From NCBI GenBank assembly GCA_900769885.1, contig CAAGIG010000012.1, positions 1-26,518 on the forward strand: a DNA stretch of 26,518 nt, written 5' to 3'. A program made the position numbers and the translations under genes. This document shows, piece after piece, positions 5,747 through 14,005 of this stretch. The stretch comes from Rikenellaceae bacterium (GTDB lineage Bacteria; Bacteroidota; Bacteroidia; Bacteroidales; UBA932). Numbering within the stretch: position 1 is the first letter of the stretch; each line of letters begins with the position of its first letter. The notes beneath the pieces were generated by a model. The model had not been told where the DNA came from and searched no databases. It saw only the letters and a list, made by a program, of their open reading frames with translations.

Positions 5747-6805
5747 CTATATGCTCTCTTCGATTGATTTCAATAATTTCAGTTGTGCACGGGCTCTGAC
5801 GAGGTTGTGTTCGGGGTATTTGATTTTGTAGTATGTGTCTCCGTCGATGTAGTCCATCAGGAACCTCAATACTTGCTCGAATGTGATATATTTTGCCGAG
5901 AATGGAAGATATTCCTTTTCAATATCTGTAAGGAACTGGTCGGCTTCGCTAAGGTATCCCCGAAGGTATGCTTCGTAGATGTCGCGATTCATCGAAACAT
6001 TTTCGGGATTGGGGTCGTCTTCGGCTCCGGTGTTGGTGTACGAACGGATTGAGTCGCCGAAGTCATAGAGGCAAGGAGCGCTCAAAACTGTATCCAGGTC
6101 AATTACACATAGCACATTGTCATTCTTGTCAAAAAGAATGTTAGATATTTTAGTGTCATTGTGTGTGATTCTGCGTGGAATTGTACCGTTTTCAATCAGT
6201 TTATAGAATTCCATCATCTGCTCTCTGCGACTTTCGATTTCCTGAATCAGATCCTGTACTTGAGCCACTCTCCCTTTAGGATCGGCGGCCAAAGATGCAT
6301 CCCATTGTTCAAAACGGAATTTGATGTTGTGGAAACCTGGCAAAGTGTCTACGAGTGGAGCTGTAAAATCTGAAAGCAGAGCCTGGAATTTTGCAATTCC
6401 CCTACCCCCTTGTTCAGCGAGCTGAAGAGTATCGGCACTTTGGTAAGTGACTGAATCTTCAATAAATAGAGTGACGCACCAATATTCATCGGAATGGATG
6501 GTGTAATATTTTTTTTCATCTTCTTTCAATGGTATAAGAGTCAAAGTCTCTCTAAATGGATCTCCTCCGGCTGCGGCAATTTTGGATTTGAGGTGATTGG
6601 TCACAGCGAGAATATTATCCATCATTCCGGGGATATTCTTGAAAATGTTTTTATTCTTTTTCTGAAGAATATATTTCGGAGAGTCTCCACTCATTTCAAT
6701 AATGAATGTGTCGTTTATAAATCCTTCTCCAAGGGTTTTAATGGTTGCAATTTCCCCTTCCAATTTAAATTGAGAGGCAATCTCCAATAATTCTTTCAAT
6801 TCCAT
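5747..6805 (-). CDS. nahK: N-acetylhexosamine 1-kinase (NahK-like)
   Basis: A 352-aa aminoglycoside-phosphotransferase-fold kinase, close in length and motifs to bifidobacterial NahK (about 359 aa). Shared marks are GEGFINDTF and KYILQK in the N-lobe, ITHNDTKISNIL (catalytic Asp217), VIDLDT (metal-binding Asp236/238), YDFGDSIR and the C-terminal KYPEHNLVRAR. NahK phosphorylates GlcNAc and GalNAc at C1 in the cytoplasm and feeds UDP-amino-sugar formation in the galacto-/lacto-N-biose pathway. Here the neighbouring GH123 and sialidase genes suggest GalNAc as substrate, which is inference. It lies 2 bases after the amylase stop and is surely co-transcribed with it. The substrate could also be another sugar, since this family is diverse. 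Confidence 0.85.
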   Translation of the reverse strand: MELKELLEIASQFKLEGEIATIKTLGEGFINDTFIIEMSGDSPKYILQKKNKNIFKNIPGMMDNILAVTNHLKSKIAAAGGDPFRETLTLIPLKEDEKKYYTIHSDEYWCVTLFIEDSVTYQSADTLQLAEQGGRGIAKFQALLSDFTAPLVDTLPGFHNIKFRFEQWDASLAADPKGRVAQVQDLIQEIESRREQMMEFYKLIENGTIPRRITHNDTKISNILFDKNDNVLCVIDLDTVLSAPCLYDFGDSIRSYTNTGAEDDPNPENVSMNRDIYEAYLRGYLSEADQFLTDIEKEYLPFSAKYITFEQVLRFLMDYIDGDTYYKIKYPEHNLVRARAQLKLLKSIEESI

Positions 6806-6807
6806 AA

Positions 6808-8181
6808 CTATTTAATTCTTAATATAGTACCGGCATTTTTCTCTATGCTTACTTTAATTCTTTCATTAGGATTCATAGTCTCATCGGGCTGAATTCCATA
6901 ATAATCAAAAGCGTGTTGAGGAATGTTAATCTCCACATCGACTCTTCTGTCTTCAAAGTTTGCGACACAAAGGTAAACAGTTCCTTCGTAGTGTCTCAAA
7001 AATGAAAATTGTCTGTGATGGTTATAATTTCCATTCTCGAAATTTGCATATTGTAGGTCAAATGTATCCCCTTTACATATTACAGGATCGTTCACTGCAA
7101 TGTCGCAAAATACTTTGTATATTGCATATAAATCAGATTCTTCATAATGAAGATATTTCTGAGAATCAGACTCTTTAACACCTTTGTTCCACCTTCTTAG
7201 CGGTTCAAGTGAGCAAAAATCAAAGATTGAAGTTTTCTCAGGTCCTACCCCGAACTCTTGTCCTGCATAAATCATAAATGGAGCTGTGTTGTAGAACAAT
7301 GAGACAAACAGTGCTGACAAGGCTTTGAATGGACTTGATGCAAAATACTCTGAAGGAATTCTGTCTTCATCGTGATTTTCGAGGAAATTAAGCATTTTGG
7401 GCTGAAAATCTCCAAGTTGTTGCCATTGTCGGGTGATGGAAGATGCAGAGTCTTCACCTCTTACAATTCTTCTGAGTGTGTCGTAAAATCCCGATTTGTC
7501 ATATAGGTAGTCAAAACCACCGATATTGAAATAGTTCCAGTAATTCTCAGGCTGATAAGCCTCTCCTATAAAAATTATTCCGGGGTATTGCTCTTTTATT
7601 TGAGGTATTGCCCATTTCCAGAAATCAACAGTTACCAATTCGATCATATCACATCTGAATCCTGCAATTCCTTTTGAAGCCCAGAAGAGCAGGATGTCCC
7701 TCATTTTGACCCAGGTGTCGTGTGAAGTGTAGTTGAGTTTGGCTGTGTCGCTCCAGTCTCCGTCAAAGGTTTTTCCGGGGTAATAATTTTCATCTGTAAA
7801 TGGAGCCTGAGTTCCAACATAGTCGCAAGCGACGTGGTTTGGAACAAAATCGATGATTGTCCCCATTCCTGCCTGAGCAGTCCTTTCCACAAGTGCCTCG
7901 AACTCTTTCATTCGGGAACTCTTACGGGATGCAAGGTAGTGGTTTACATCGTAATAATCATTGATTGCATAAGGTGAGCCTGCAGTCCCTTTGACCCCTC
8001 TCTCTCCGGCAGTGGAATGTTTTATGATTCCTGTATACCATATATGGGTTATATTCAGCTCTTTGAGCTCTTCCAGAACTTCTGGAGTGATATCTTTGAA
8101 TTTTCCTGTGCCACCATTGGCTTTAGCATTCCCAAAAATCCTGGGAAGCATCTGGTAAATTATAAATTTTTCGTTTTTCAT
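6808..8181 (-). CDS. Cytoplasmic alpha-amylase family protein (GH13)
   Basis: I place the start at the ATG at 8181: an in-frame ATG at 8235 is upstream of the -7 box, and the extra residues are not like the family. The 457-aa product has no signal peptide and begins with IIYQMLPRIFG, typical of Bacteroidota GH13. The four conserved regions are present: DFVPNH (111-116), GFRCDM (nucleophile Asp178), IGEAY (acid/base Glu207) and ENHDED (Asp271). A short beta-sandwich C-domain ends the protein. It should act on internal alpha-1,4-glucan or malto-oligosaccharides. It is the first gene of a two-gene unit with the NahK-like kinase, an odd pairing because their expected substrates differ. Confidence 0.9.
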   Translation of the reverse strand: MKNEKFIIYQMLPRIFGNAKANGGTGKFKDITPEVLEELKELNITHIWYTGIIKHSTAGERGVKGTAGSPYAINDYYDVNHYLASRKSSRMKEFEALVERTAQAGMGTIIDFVPNHVACDYVGTQAPFTDENYYPGKTFDGDWSDTAKLNYTSHDTWVKMRDILLFWASKGIAGFRCDMIELVTVDFWKWAIPQIKEQYPGIIFIGEAYQPENYWNYFNIGGFDYLYDKSGFYDTLRRIVRGEDSASSITRQWQQLGDFQPKMLNFLENHDEDRIPSEYFASSPFKALSALFVSLFYNTAPFMIYAGQEFGVGPEKTSIFDFCSLEPLRRWNKGVKESDSQKYLHYEESDLYAIYKVFCDIAVNDPVICKGDTFDLQYANFENGNYNHHRQFSFLRHYEGTVYLCVANFEDRRVDVEINIPQHAFDYYGIQPDETMNPNERIKVSIEKNAGTILRIK

Positions 8182-8203
8182 TATTTTGTATCTGTCGTTT
8201 TTA

Positions 8204-8211
8204 CAAAGATA
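8204..8211 (-). promoter_or_regulatory. -7 box of the amylase-nahK unit
   Basis: TATCTTTG on the minus strand is a perfect TAnnTTTG, 22 bases before the ATG at 8181. No convincing -33 box is seen. It fixes the amylase start downstream of 8204. Confidence 0.5.
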
Positions 8212-8287
8212 GCAACAAACGCAATACATCGGCATAGCTAGGAAAAATTTTTATTGCTCAACTGAACTGTGGTGTCTGAATATTCTT

Positions 8288-8295
8288 TAAATTTG
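8288..8295 (+). promoter_or_regulatory. Possible -7 box of the small unknown gene
   Basis: TAAATTTG fits TAnnTTTG and stands 18 bases before the ATG at 8314, the spacing seen for other genes here. No -33 TTG at the right distance. If real, the upstream GTG starts (8269, 8272) are excluded. Confidence 0.3.
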
Positions 8296-8313
8296 GTGGA
8301 TAAATATCAAATT

Positions 8314-8760
8314 ATGTGGGACAAGACGCAAAAATTAATTGAGGAAATAATCGCTGTTCACTCAAAATCAGACAGCAATCATCAAAATGAAACTGCTCAT
8401 CTCGAGCAAGAGGTTCTGGATAATATGAAATCTTTAATCTCTCAGGGAGAAACGCAATTGTATCCTCTTTATGCCCTTTTTTCGGCTTGCAATAATTGGA
8501 ATACCCTGAAAATTATACGCAATTCGGAGTATGAATATGTGTTGACCGAGGCAATAAACAAAGGCGCTTTGCCTGCTGATGATATGGTTGCCTGGAATTA
8601 TATTCTTTTGGCTGCTCAGAGGAATGATCCTGCAGAGTTTTTCAGAGATACAGAGTTTTATTATGATTTTTTGATGAGTGCCGCGGAAAATGGAAACACT
8701 GTTGCGCTCGATTTGGCATTGACTGTTTGGCCTCCTGAGGATGATGTTGATGAAGATTAA
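8314..8760 (+). CDS. Hypothetical acidic helical protein (148 aa)
   Basis: I do not recognise this protein. It is soluble, acidic and predicted all-helical, with no signal peptide or membrane segment, and ends in an Asp/Glu tail (PPEDDVDED). The middle and end (ISQGETQLYPLYALFSACN, LAAQRNDPAEFFRD, AENGNTVALDLAL) have the rhythm of helical repeats of the ankyrin or Sel1 kind, without a clean consensus. The frame opens upstream with GTG at 8269 and 8272, giving up to 163 aa; I prefer the ATG at 8314 because of the -7 box at 8288. It stands alone, divergent from the amylase unit, and is closed by its own terminator. Confidence 0.7.
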   Translation: MWDKTQKLIEEIIAVHSKSDSNHQNETAHLEQEVLDNMKSLISQGETQLYPLYALFSACNNWNTLKIIRNSEYEYVLTEAINKGALPADDMVAWNYILLAAQRNDPAEFFRDTEFYYDFLMSAAENGNTVALDLALTVWPPEDDVDED

Positions 8761-8771
8761 ATAAAAATTAA

Positions 8772-8803
8772 GGGTAAAGAATTTGAAACTCTTTACCCTT
8801 TTT
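8772..8803. terminator. Bidirectional intrinsic terminator
   Basis: GGGTAAAGA (8772-8780) pairs perfectly with TCTTTACCC (8790-8798), followed by five T on plus and an A-rich flank that gives T runs on minus. It serves the unknown gene from the left and the lipoprotein gene from the right. Confidence 0.85.
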
Positions 8804-8821
8804 ATTGTAAATGCTTTATTA

Positions 8822-9466
8822 TCAGATTCTGAAGTCCTCTATAATCATTTCTCCGTCGTAGACTCCGTCAAGATTGTTACCGGCATCGTCCATCAGGTCC
8901 AAAGTTGCTGTGAATGTTCCGTCAGGATTGGCAACTATTTCAGTGGTTCCATAATATATTGGAGCGGTTGCAGCAGGTGTTGTGGCTGTCTCCAATTGTG
9001 TAAACCAGGAGTATGCTGCAAATTCTCCATCGATATCTTCAATTATTCTTCCAATTAGCATACCTCCATCTTGATAGGGGTCAATAGTCGCTTTGAAAAC
9101 TCCTGTGGGAACTTCCAATTCCTGAGAAGTGGTCATAAGTTCCAAAGTGAGCATTATTTTGGAGTTGAACTCCATAAAATATATTGACCAGCAGTATAGT
9201 CCTGTATCGTAATAGTCGCCATAGCAATCGGCATAAACCAATGTGTTGGCCGGATCCCAAACAAGTTCCACATCCCCGGTCAGTTGTGAAAGGGGATTGT
9301 CGGGAAACTCGGGTCCTTCAGGTTCCTGGGGCTCCTGAGGATCTTCGGGGTTGTTGGGGTCCTGTGGTTGCTCTTGTTCCGGATTGTTCTCATCTGTAGA
9401 GGGTTTCTCCGGAGTACATCCGATCAAAAGCATCAGGGCTAAGAGCAGATATGATAATTTTCTCAT
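8822..9466 (-). CDS. Lipoprotein with Pro/Glu-rich stalk, unknown function
   Basis: The start is the ATG at 9466 (MRKLSYLLLALMLLIGC); an upstream in-frame ATG at 9505 would overlap the pfk gene and push the signal away from the N-terminus. The lipobox LLIGC puts the lipid on Cys17. Residues 18-58 or so form a stalk rich in Pro, Glu, Asn and Asp with repeated PEDP/QEPE-like units. A roughly 150-residue beta-rich domain with many aromatic residues follows (YADCYGDYYDTGLYCW). Such proteins sit on the outer membrane in Bacteroidota, often facing outwards. I know no function. It begins 17 bases after the pfk stop and may share its transcript. Confidence 0.8.
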   Translation of the reverse strand: MRKLSYLLLALMLLIGCTPEKPSTDENNPEQEQPQDPNNPEDPQEPQEPEGPEFPDNPLSQLTGDVELVWDPANTLVYADCYGDYYDTGLYCWSIYFMEFNSKIMLTLELMTTSQELEVPTGVFKATIDPYQDGGMLIGRIIEDIDGEFAAYSWFTQLETATTPAATAPIYYGTTEIVANPDGTFTATLDLMDDAGNNLDGVYDGEMIIEDFRI

Positions 9467-9483
9467 AATTGCTTTATGTTCTG

Positions 9484-10731
9484 TTAGAATTCGTTTGAAT
9501 CCCAATTCAAAATCTTGAAGAAGTCGTAATCTGCAGGATAAGGGATATACTCTTTTGCTGCTTTGTAGTCTTCGGGTGTGATGTAGTGAAGCATATATTT
9601 GATTACGTTTTGTACTTTTTCACGAGAAATATCTACCAGACGTGGTGGAATTTTTCCGGTTGCAGGGTCTTGCAAGTCTTTTAGATACAATGGTGTAGCA
9701 ATACCCATTGCATTGATGTAAACCATACATCCTGTTTCGCCTGCTTTGAAAAGTTTCCAAACACCGAATGCCATTTGTGAGCAATAGGTGATGTCGAATG
9801 CGTTAGGGGTATGACAGCGTACGTCATATCCGATTTCGATAGGACGGGTTTTGACTTTGATACCCATAGCTTTTAGACGGGCTTCCAATACTGTGTTGAA
9901 AATCTGAGCTTTGGAAACTTTACCGAGTTCAGGATGTCCGTGTTCGTCGTATGAGAATGAGACTCCTGTTGCCTTCAGGTCATCATCGCTTAGCAAGTGG
10001 AATACACCTTCAGAGATAATAACTCCACCGTATGAGATTCCCAATAATTTACGTTTGATGATAGATGAAATGGCGAGTCTTACGATTTTGTCGACTGTAG
10101 CCTCTGTTTTGTTGAACATTTCAGGAATTACAATCATTGGATAGTGGCAGGAAGCACCGATACCGATAGTAAGGTGGCCGGCAGAACGTCCCATCGCAGA
10201 AACCAGGAACCAGGTGCCGCTGGTGCGTGCATCTTCATAAACAATGGTAGCGATACGTGTTCCTTCCAATTTTGCAGACTGATAACCAAAAGTTGGTTGG
10301 TTGTTTGGCAATGGAAGGTCGTTATCGATTGTCTTGGGAACGTGAATGTTCTGAATATTGATATTGTTTGCTTTCAGATATTTTGAGATTCTGTTGGCTG
10401 TAGATGCTGTGTCATCACCACCAATTGTTACAAGAAGTTTAATGTTGTTCTCTTCGAAGAACTTGAGATTGAACTTCTTATCAAAATCTTCCTGTGAGGG
10501 TTTGAATCGGCTCATCATAAGGTATGAGCCACCTCTGTTGAAGATGTTGTCAGCAAGGAAAAAGTCAAATTTCACTACATTTGGCTCTGTTGAAAACAGA
10601 CCTTTGTAGCCTTCGTGAAGACCTAAAACGTTATAACCTTTGGATATAAATGTTTTTGCAATTGTTCCTACTACAGTGTTGATTCCGGGTGCAGGACCAC
10701 CTCCTGCTAAAATAACTATCGACTGTTTCAT
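9484..10731 (-). CDS. pfp: 6-phosphofructokinase, PPi-dependent type
   Basis: A 415-aa PfkA-superfamily enzyme that phosphorylates fructose 6-phosphate in glycolysis. Two signatures point to pyrophosphate rather than ATP as donor: GGDDT (104-108), where ATP enzymes have GGDGS or GGDGT, and PKTIDND (132-138), where Lys replaces the Gly of ATP enzymes. The reaction is then reversible (EC 2.7.1.90). The sugar-phosphate motif MGRSAGHL is present. I place the start at the ATG at 10731; an in-frame ATG at 10767 lies upstream of the -7 box. It is transcribed away from ligA. Donor specificity is inferred from these motifs. Confidence 0.88.
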   Translation of the reverse strand: MKQSIVILAGGGPAPGINTVVGTIAKTFISKGYNVLGLHEGYKGLFSTEPNVVKFDFFLADNIFNRGGSYLMMSRFKPSQEDFDKKFNLKFFEENNIKLLVTIGGDDTASTANRISKYLKANNINIQNIHVPKTIDNDLPLPNNQPTFGYQSAKLEGTRIATIVYEDARTSGTWFLVSAMGRSAGHLTIGIGASCHYPMIVIPEMFNKTEATVDKIVRLAISSIIKRKLLGISYGGVIISEGVFHLLSDDDLKATGVSFSYDEHGHPELGKVSKAQIFNTVLEARLKAMGIKVKTRPIEIGYDVRCHTPNAFDITYCSQMAFGVWKLFKAGETGCMVYINAMGIATPLYLKDLQDPATGKIPPRLVDISREKVQNVIKYMLHYITPEDYKAAKEYIPYPADYDFFKILNWDSNEF

Positions 10732-10755
10732 ATTCTCTCTAATTTTTTGCGGGTG

Positions 10756-10763
10756 CAAATCTA
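10756..10763 (-). promoter_or_regulatory. -7 box of the phosphofructokinase gene
   Basis: TAGATTTG on the minus strand, 24 bases before the ATG at 10731. The -33 region is poor. It lies 31 bases from the opposing ligA -7 box, so the two promoters overlap and RNA polymerase could not sit on both at once. Confidence 0.5.
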
Positions 10764-10773
10764 TCATTTTTAA

Positions 10774-10802
10774 TTGAAATCAGGAAAAATTTCCTATATT
10801 TG
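10774..10802 (+). promoter_or_regulatory. Promoter of ligA and the gene run behind it
   Basis: TTG (10774-10776), 18 bases, then TATATTTG (10795-10802), a perfect TAnnTTTG. The ATG at 10809 follows after only 6 bases, so the transcript is nearly leaderless. Confidence 0.55.
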
Positions 10803-10808
10803 TATGTT

Positions 10809-12806
10809 ATGTCGATAAATAAGAAAATAGCAAAGGAACGGATAGCGGTTTTGAGGAAGGAGCTCGAACGTCATAATTTTAACTATTATGTCAAAAATGA
10901 GCCCGAAATCACTGATTTCGAGTATGATATCCTGATGATGGAATTGGATTCCCTCGAAAAGATGTTCCCGGAGTTTGCTTCAGACGATTCCCCTACCAAA
11001 AAAGTAGGCAGCGACATCGAAAAAAATTCCAAATTCAGACAATTTCCCCATAAATATCCAATGCTCTCTTTGGGCAATACATATTCGATGGACGAATTGA
11101 ATGCTTTTGATTCTCGTATCAGAAGCACTGAATCTGCTGATTTTGACTATAGTTGCGAATTGAAATTCGATGGAACAGCTATCTGTCTGACTTACTCTAA
11201 AGGCTATTTGACACGAGCTCTTACTCGTGGGGATGGTACTGTGGGTGATGATGTTACACAAAACATCAAAACCATTGATGCCATTCCTTTGAAAGTCGGC
11301 ACAGAGTTGGATTTTGAGATCAGAGGGGAGATTTATATGCCTTATGATGCTTTTGAAAAAGCCAATCAGGAGCGTATTGCAAAAGATGAACAACCTTTTG
11401 CAAATCCCCGAAATGCTGCCGCAGGTTCTCTAAAACAACTCGACCCTGAGCAAGTACGCAAGAGGGGACTTAAATGTGTACTTTATCATATTCTCGGGGA
11501 ATCTCTCCCTTTCAGAACTCACTCAGAATCTGTTGATTGGGCTAAAAACCTCGGATTTCCGATATCAGAATACGCCCAAACGGCTGCCAACCTTCAACAG
11601 GTGTGGGATTTCATCTCTGAATGGGATGAGCGCAGACACTCTCTCCCCTTCCCCATCGATGGAATTGTGATAAAAATCAATGATTTGGATTTGCAGAAGA
11701 AATTGGGATTTACTGCCAAGTCTCCCAGATGGGCCACTGCCTACAAGTTTAAACCGGAGGAGGCTTTGACCAAACTGATTTCAATTGACTATCAGGTGGG
11801 TAGAACAGGTGCAATAACTCCTGTTGCCAATCTTGAACCTGTTGCTCTTTCGGGTACAACCGTTAAACGGGCATCGTTGCACAATTCTGACCAAATGGAG
11901 ATTCTCGATATCCGGATCGGGGATTTTGTCTATGTTGAGAAAGGTGGAGAAATTATCCCTAAAATTACTCGTGTGGAGTTGTCCAAAAGGGATAAGAATG
12001 CCCTCCATCCCCAGTTTCCAGCCAACTGCCCAGACTGCGGGTCTGTGCTCGTGAAAGATGAGGGGGAGGCTAAACACTATTGTCTCAATGAGTCGTGTCC
12101 TACCCGTGTAAAGGGGAAATTCATCCATTTCATTTCGAGAAAAGCGATGAATATTGCCACAGGTGAGGCCACCATAGAGCAGTTGTACTCAAAAGGTTTT
12201 ATCCGCAACCTATCAGATTTGTACAATCTTACCTCGGAGCAGCTGATGACTCTCGAGGGTTGGAAAGAGAAGTCGGTTTCAAATCTTTTGGAAAGTATTG
12301 GAAAATCGAAGCAGGCACCTTTCGAAAGGGTTCTTTTCTCTCTCGGTATCAGACATATCGGTGAGACTACAGCCAAGTTGCTTGCATCCCATTTCAAGAA
12401 CATCGACAACCTCCGTGCTGCCACAAAGGAGGAATTGCTGACAGTCGAGGAGGTGGGAGAAACAATTGCCAATTCAATACTTGAATATTTTTCAAACAGC
12501 GAGAACCTTGCTGTCATCCAGAGACTTAAGGAGGTGGGATTGAGGTTTGATTCAGAGAATGATTCATCTACAATCTCAGAACTTCTCAAGGGTGTTACAA
12601 TTGTAGTTTCAGGAAATTTCTCCCGTTCGAGGGAAGAAATCAAGAAACTGATTGTGGCACATTCGGGAAAATGTACAGGTTCAATAAGTGGCTCCACCAC
12701 CTATCTTCTTGCAGGGGAAAAGGCGGGACCGGAGAAACTTAAAAAAGCTGAAAAATTAAATGTCAAAATTTTGACTGAAGAAGAATTATATAAAATAATC
12801 AATTAA
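10809..12806 (+). CDS. ligA: NAD-dependent DNA ligase LigA
   Basis: The essential ligase that seals nicks in replication and repair using NAD+. From the ATG at 10809 (MSINKKIAKERIA) it has 665 residues, the usual size. Domain order: Ia with HNFNYYV and DFEYD near the N-terminus; adenylation domain with KFDG (Lys119 takes AMP) and RGDGTVGDDVT; OB fold; a four-Cys zinc finger (CPDCGS..HYCLNESC); helix-hairpin-helix repeats; and a C-terminal BRCT domain (GVTIVVSGNFSRSREEIK). A TTG at 10800 in the same frame falls inside the -7 box and is excluded. It heads the eight-gene plus-strand run. Confidence 0.97.
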   Translation: MSINKKIAKERIAVLRKELERHNFNYYVKNEPEITDFEYDILMMELDSLEKMFPEFASDDSPTKKVGSDIEKNSKFRQFPHKYPMLSLGNTYSMDELNAFDSRIRSTESADFDYSCELKFDGTAICLTYSKGYLTRALTRGDGTVGDDVTQNIKTIDAIPLKVGTELDFEIRGEIYMPYDAFEKANQERIAKDEQPFANPRNAAAGSLKQLDPEQVRKRGLKCVLYHILGESLPFRTHSESVDWAKNLGFPISEYAQTAANLQQVWDFISEWDERRHSLPFPIDGIVIKINDLDLQKKLGFTAKSPRWATAYKFKPEEALTKLISIDYQVGRTGAITPVANLEPVALSGTTVKRASLHNSDQMEILDIRIGDFVYVEKGGEIIPKITRVELSKRDKNALHPQFPANCPDCGSVLVKDEGEAKHYCLNESCPTRVKGKFIHFISRKAMNIATGEATIEQLYSKGFIRNLSDLYNLTSEQLMTLEGWKEKSVSNLLESIGKSKQAPFERVLFSLGIRHIGETTAKLLASHFKNIDNLRAATKEELLTVEEVGETIANSILEYFSNSENLAVIQRLKEVGLRFDSENDSSTISELLKGVTIVVSGNFSRSREEIKKLIVAHSGKCTGSISGSTTYLLAGEKAGPEKLKKAEKLNVKILTEEELYKIIN

Positions 12807-12820
12807 TAAATTTTACAATT

Positions 12821-14005
12821 ATGATTTCCATTTCAAGTAAAGTGTTCTATGTAGGAACAAATGACAGGAAGAAACATCTATTCGAAAACAACTGGCCATT
12901 GCCAAATGGTGTAGCTTATAACTCATATATCATTGCAGATGAGCATACTGCACTTATTGATACTATTGAGTATGGTTCAAATCCTGATTATCTTGCTGAA
13001 ATCAATGAAGTATTGGGAGGAAGACCTCTTGAGTATCTTATTGTAAACCATATGGAGCCTGACCACTCAAGTATGATTGGCGAAATGCTTAGAGCATATC
13101 CTCAAATCAAAGTGGTTGCAAACAAACAGACTTTCAAGATTCTTCAATCTTATTTCCCTTTGAATGAGGAAAATAAATTTGAAGTTACCGATGGCAGCAC
13201 ACTTGACTTGGGTTACCACAAACTTACATTTGTGTTGACTCCCTGGGTTCACTGGCCTGAGACAATGGTTACATACGATACCACTGACCAGATTTTGTTC
13301 TCTTGTGATGCTTTCGGTTCATTCGGTACTCTTGACGGAGGTATTTTCGATGATACTGTAAACTTCGATTTCTACGAAGAAGATATGAGAAGATATTATT
13401 CAAATATCGTAGGAAAATGGAGCAATATGGTACAAAAGGCATTTGCAAAACTTGCAGGTGTTCCTGTTAAGATCATTTGTCCTTCACACGGTATTATTTG
13501 GAGAAAAGATCCTTCAAAAGTATTGTCACTTTATGATAAATGGAGCAAACACGAAGCTGAAGAAGGTGTGGTAATCATCTATGCTTCAATGTATGGCAAT
13601 ACTGAAAAATTCGCAGAAGAGATTGCACGCAAGATTTCTGAGCAAGGTGTCAGAGATATCAGAGTATTCGATGTTTCAAAAACTCACGTATCATACTTGT
13701 TGAGCGCCATCTGGAAATACAAAGGACTTATTCTCGGAAGCTGCGCTTACAACACCGATATGCACCCTATGATGGCACTTTTGACTCACGAAATTTCAGT
13801 TTCAGATCCTAAGAACAAAGTTTTGGGTATTTTCGGCGGTTCAAGCTGGAATGGTTCCGGCTCAAAAGCTCTTAGAGCATTTGCTGAAAAAATGAAAATG
13901 GATGTTGTAGGAGACAATGCCGAATTCTTGGGCAGACCTTTTGCTTCAGATATGGAACAATTGGATGCATTTGCTAAAGAGTTTGTGGCTCAATTGAGAA
14001 AATAA
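12821..14005 (+). CDS. Flavodiiron protein (A-type flavoprotein), O2/NO reductase
   Basis: A 394-aa cytoplasmic enzyme that reduces O2 to water and/or NO to N2O, protecting anaerobes. The N-terminal metallo-beta-lactamase-like domain carries the di-iron ligands HMEPDH (His77, Glu79, Asp81, with His82 next to them), His144 (WVHWPE), Asp163 (SCDAFG) and His223 (CPSHG). The flavodoxin domain starts near residue 250 with the FMN loop YASMYGNT. There is no C-terminal rubredoxin, so an outside electron donor is needed. It starts 14 bases after ligA, and its last base overlaps the ATG of the next gene (TAATG). Its codon use looks more regular than its neighbours', which fits high expression. Confidence 0.93.
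   Translation: MISISSKVFYVGTNDRKKHLFENNWPLPNGVAYNSYIIADEHTALIDTIEYGSNPDYLAEINEVLGGRPLEYLIVNHMEPDHSSMIGEMLRAYPQIKVVANKQTFKILQSYFPLNEENKFEVTDGSTLDLGYHKLTFVLTPWVHWPETMVTYDTTDQILFSCDAFGSFGTLDGGIFDDTVNFDFYEEDMRRYYSNIVGKWSNMVQKAFAKLAGVPVKIICPSHGIIWRKDPSKVLSLYDKWSKHEAEEGVVIIYASMYGNTEKFAEEIARKISEQGVRDIRVFDVSKTHVSYLLSAIWKYKGLILGSCAYNTDMHPMMALLTHEISVSDPKNKVLGIFGGSSWNGSGSKALRAFAEKMKMDVVGDNAEFLGRPFASDMEQLDAFAKEFVAQLRK

Noticed and set aside
8182..8235. 18-residue N-terminal extension of the amylase
   Set aside because: It would have to be translated from sequence upstream of the -7 box at 8204-8211, and its Cys-rich residues are not found in the family.
10144..10609. Plus-strand open frames inside the phosphofructokinase gene
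   Set aside because: They are antisense shadows of a well-conserved gene with no start signals of their own.
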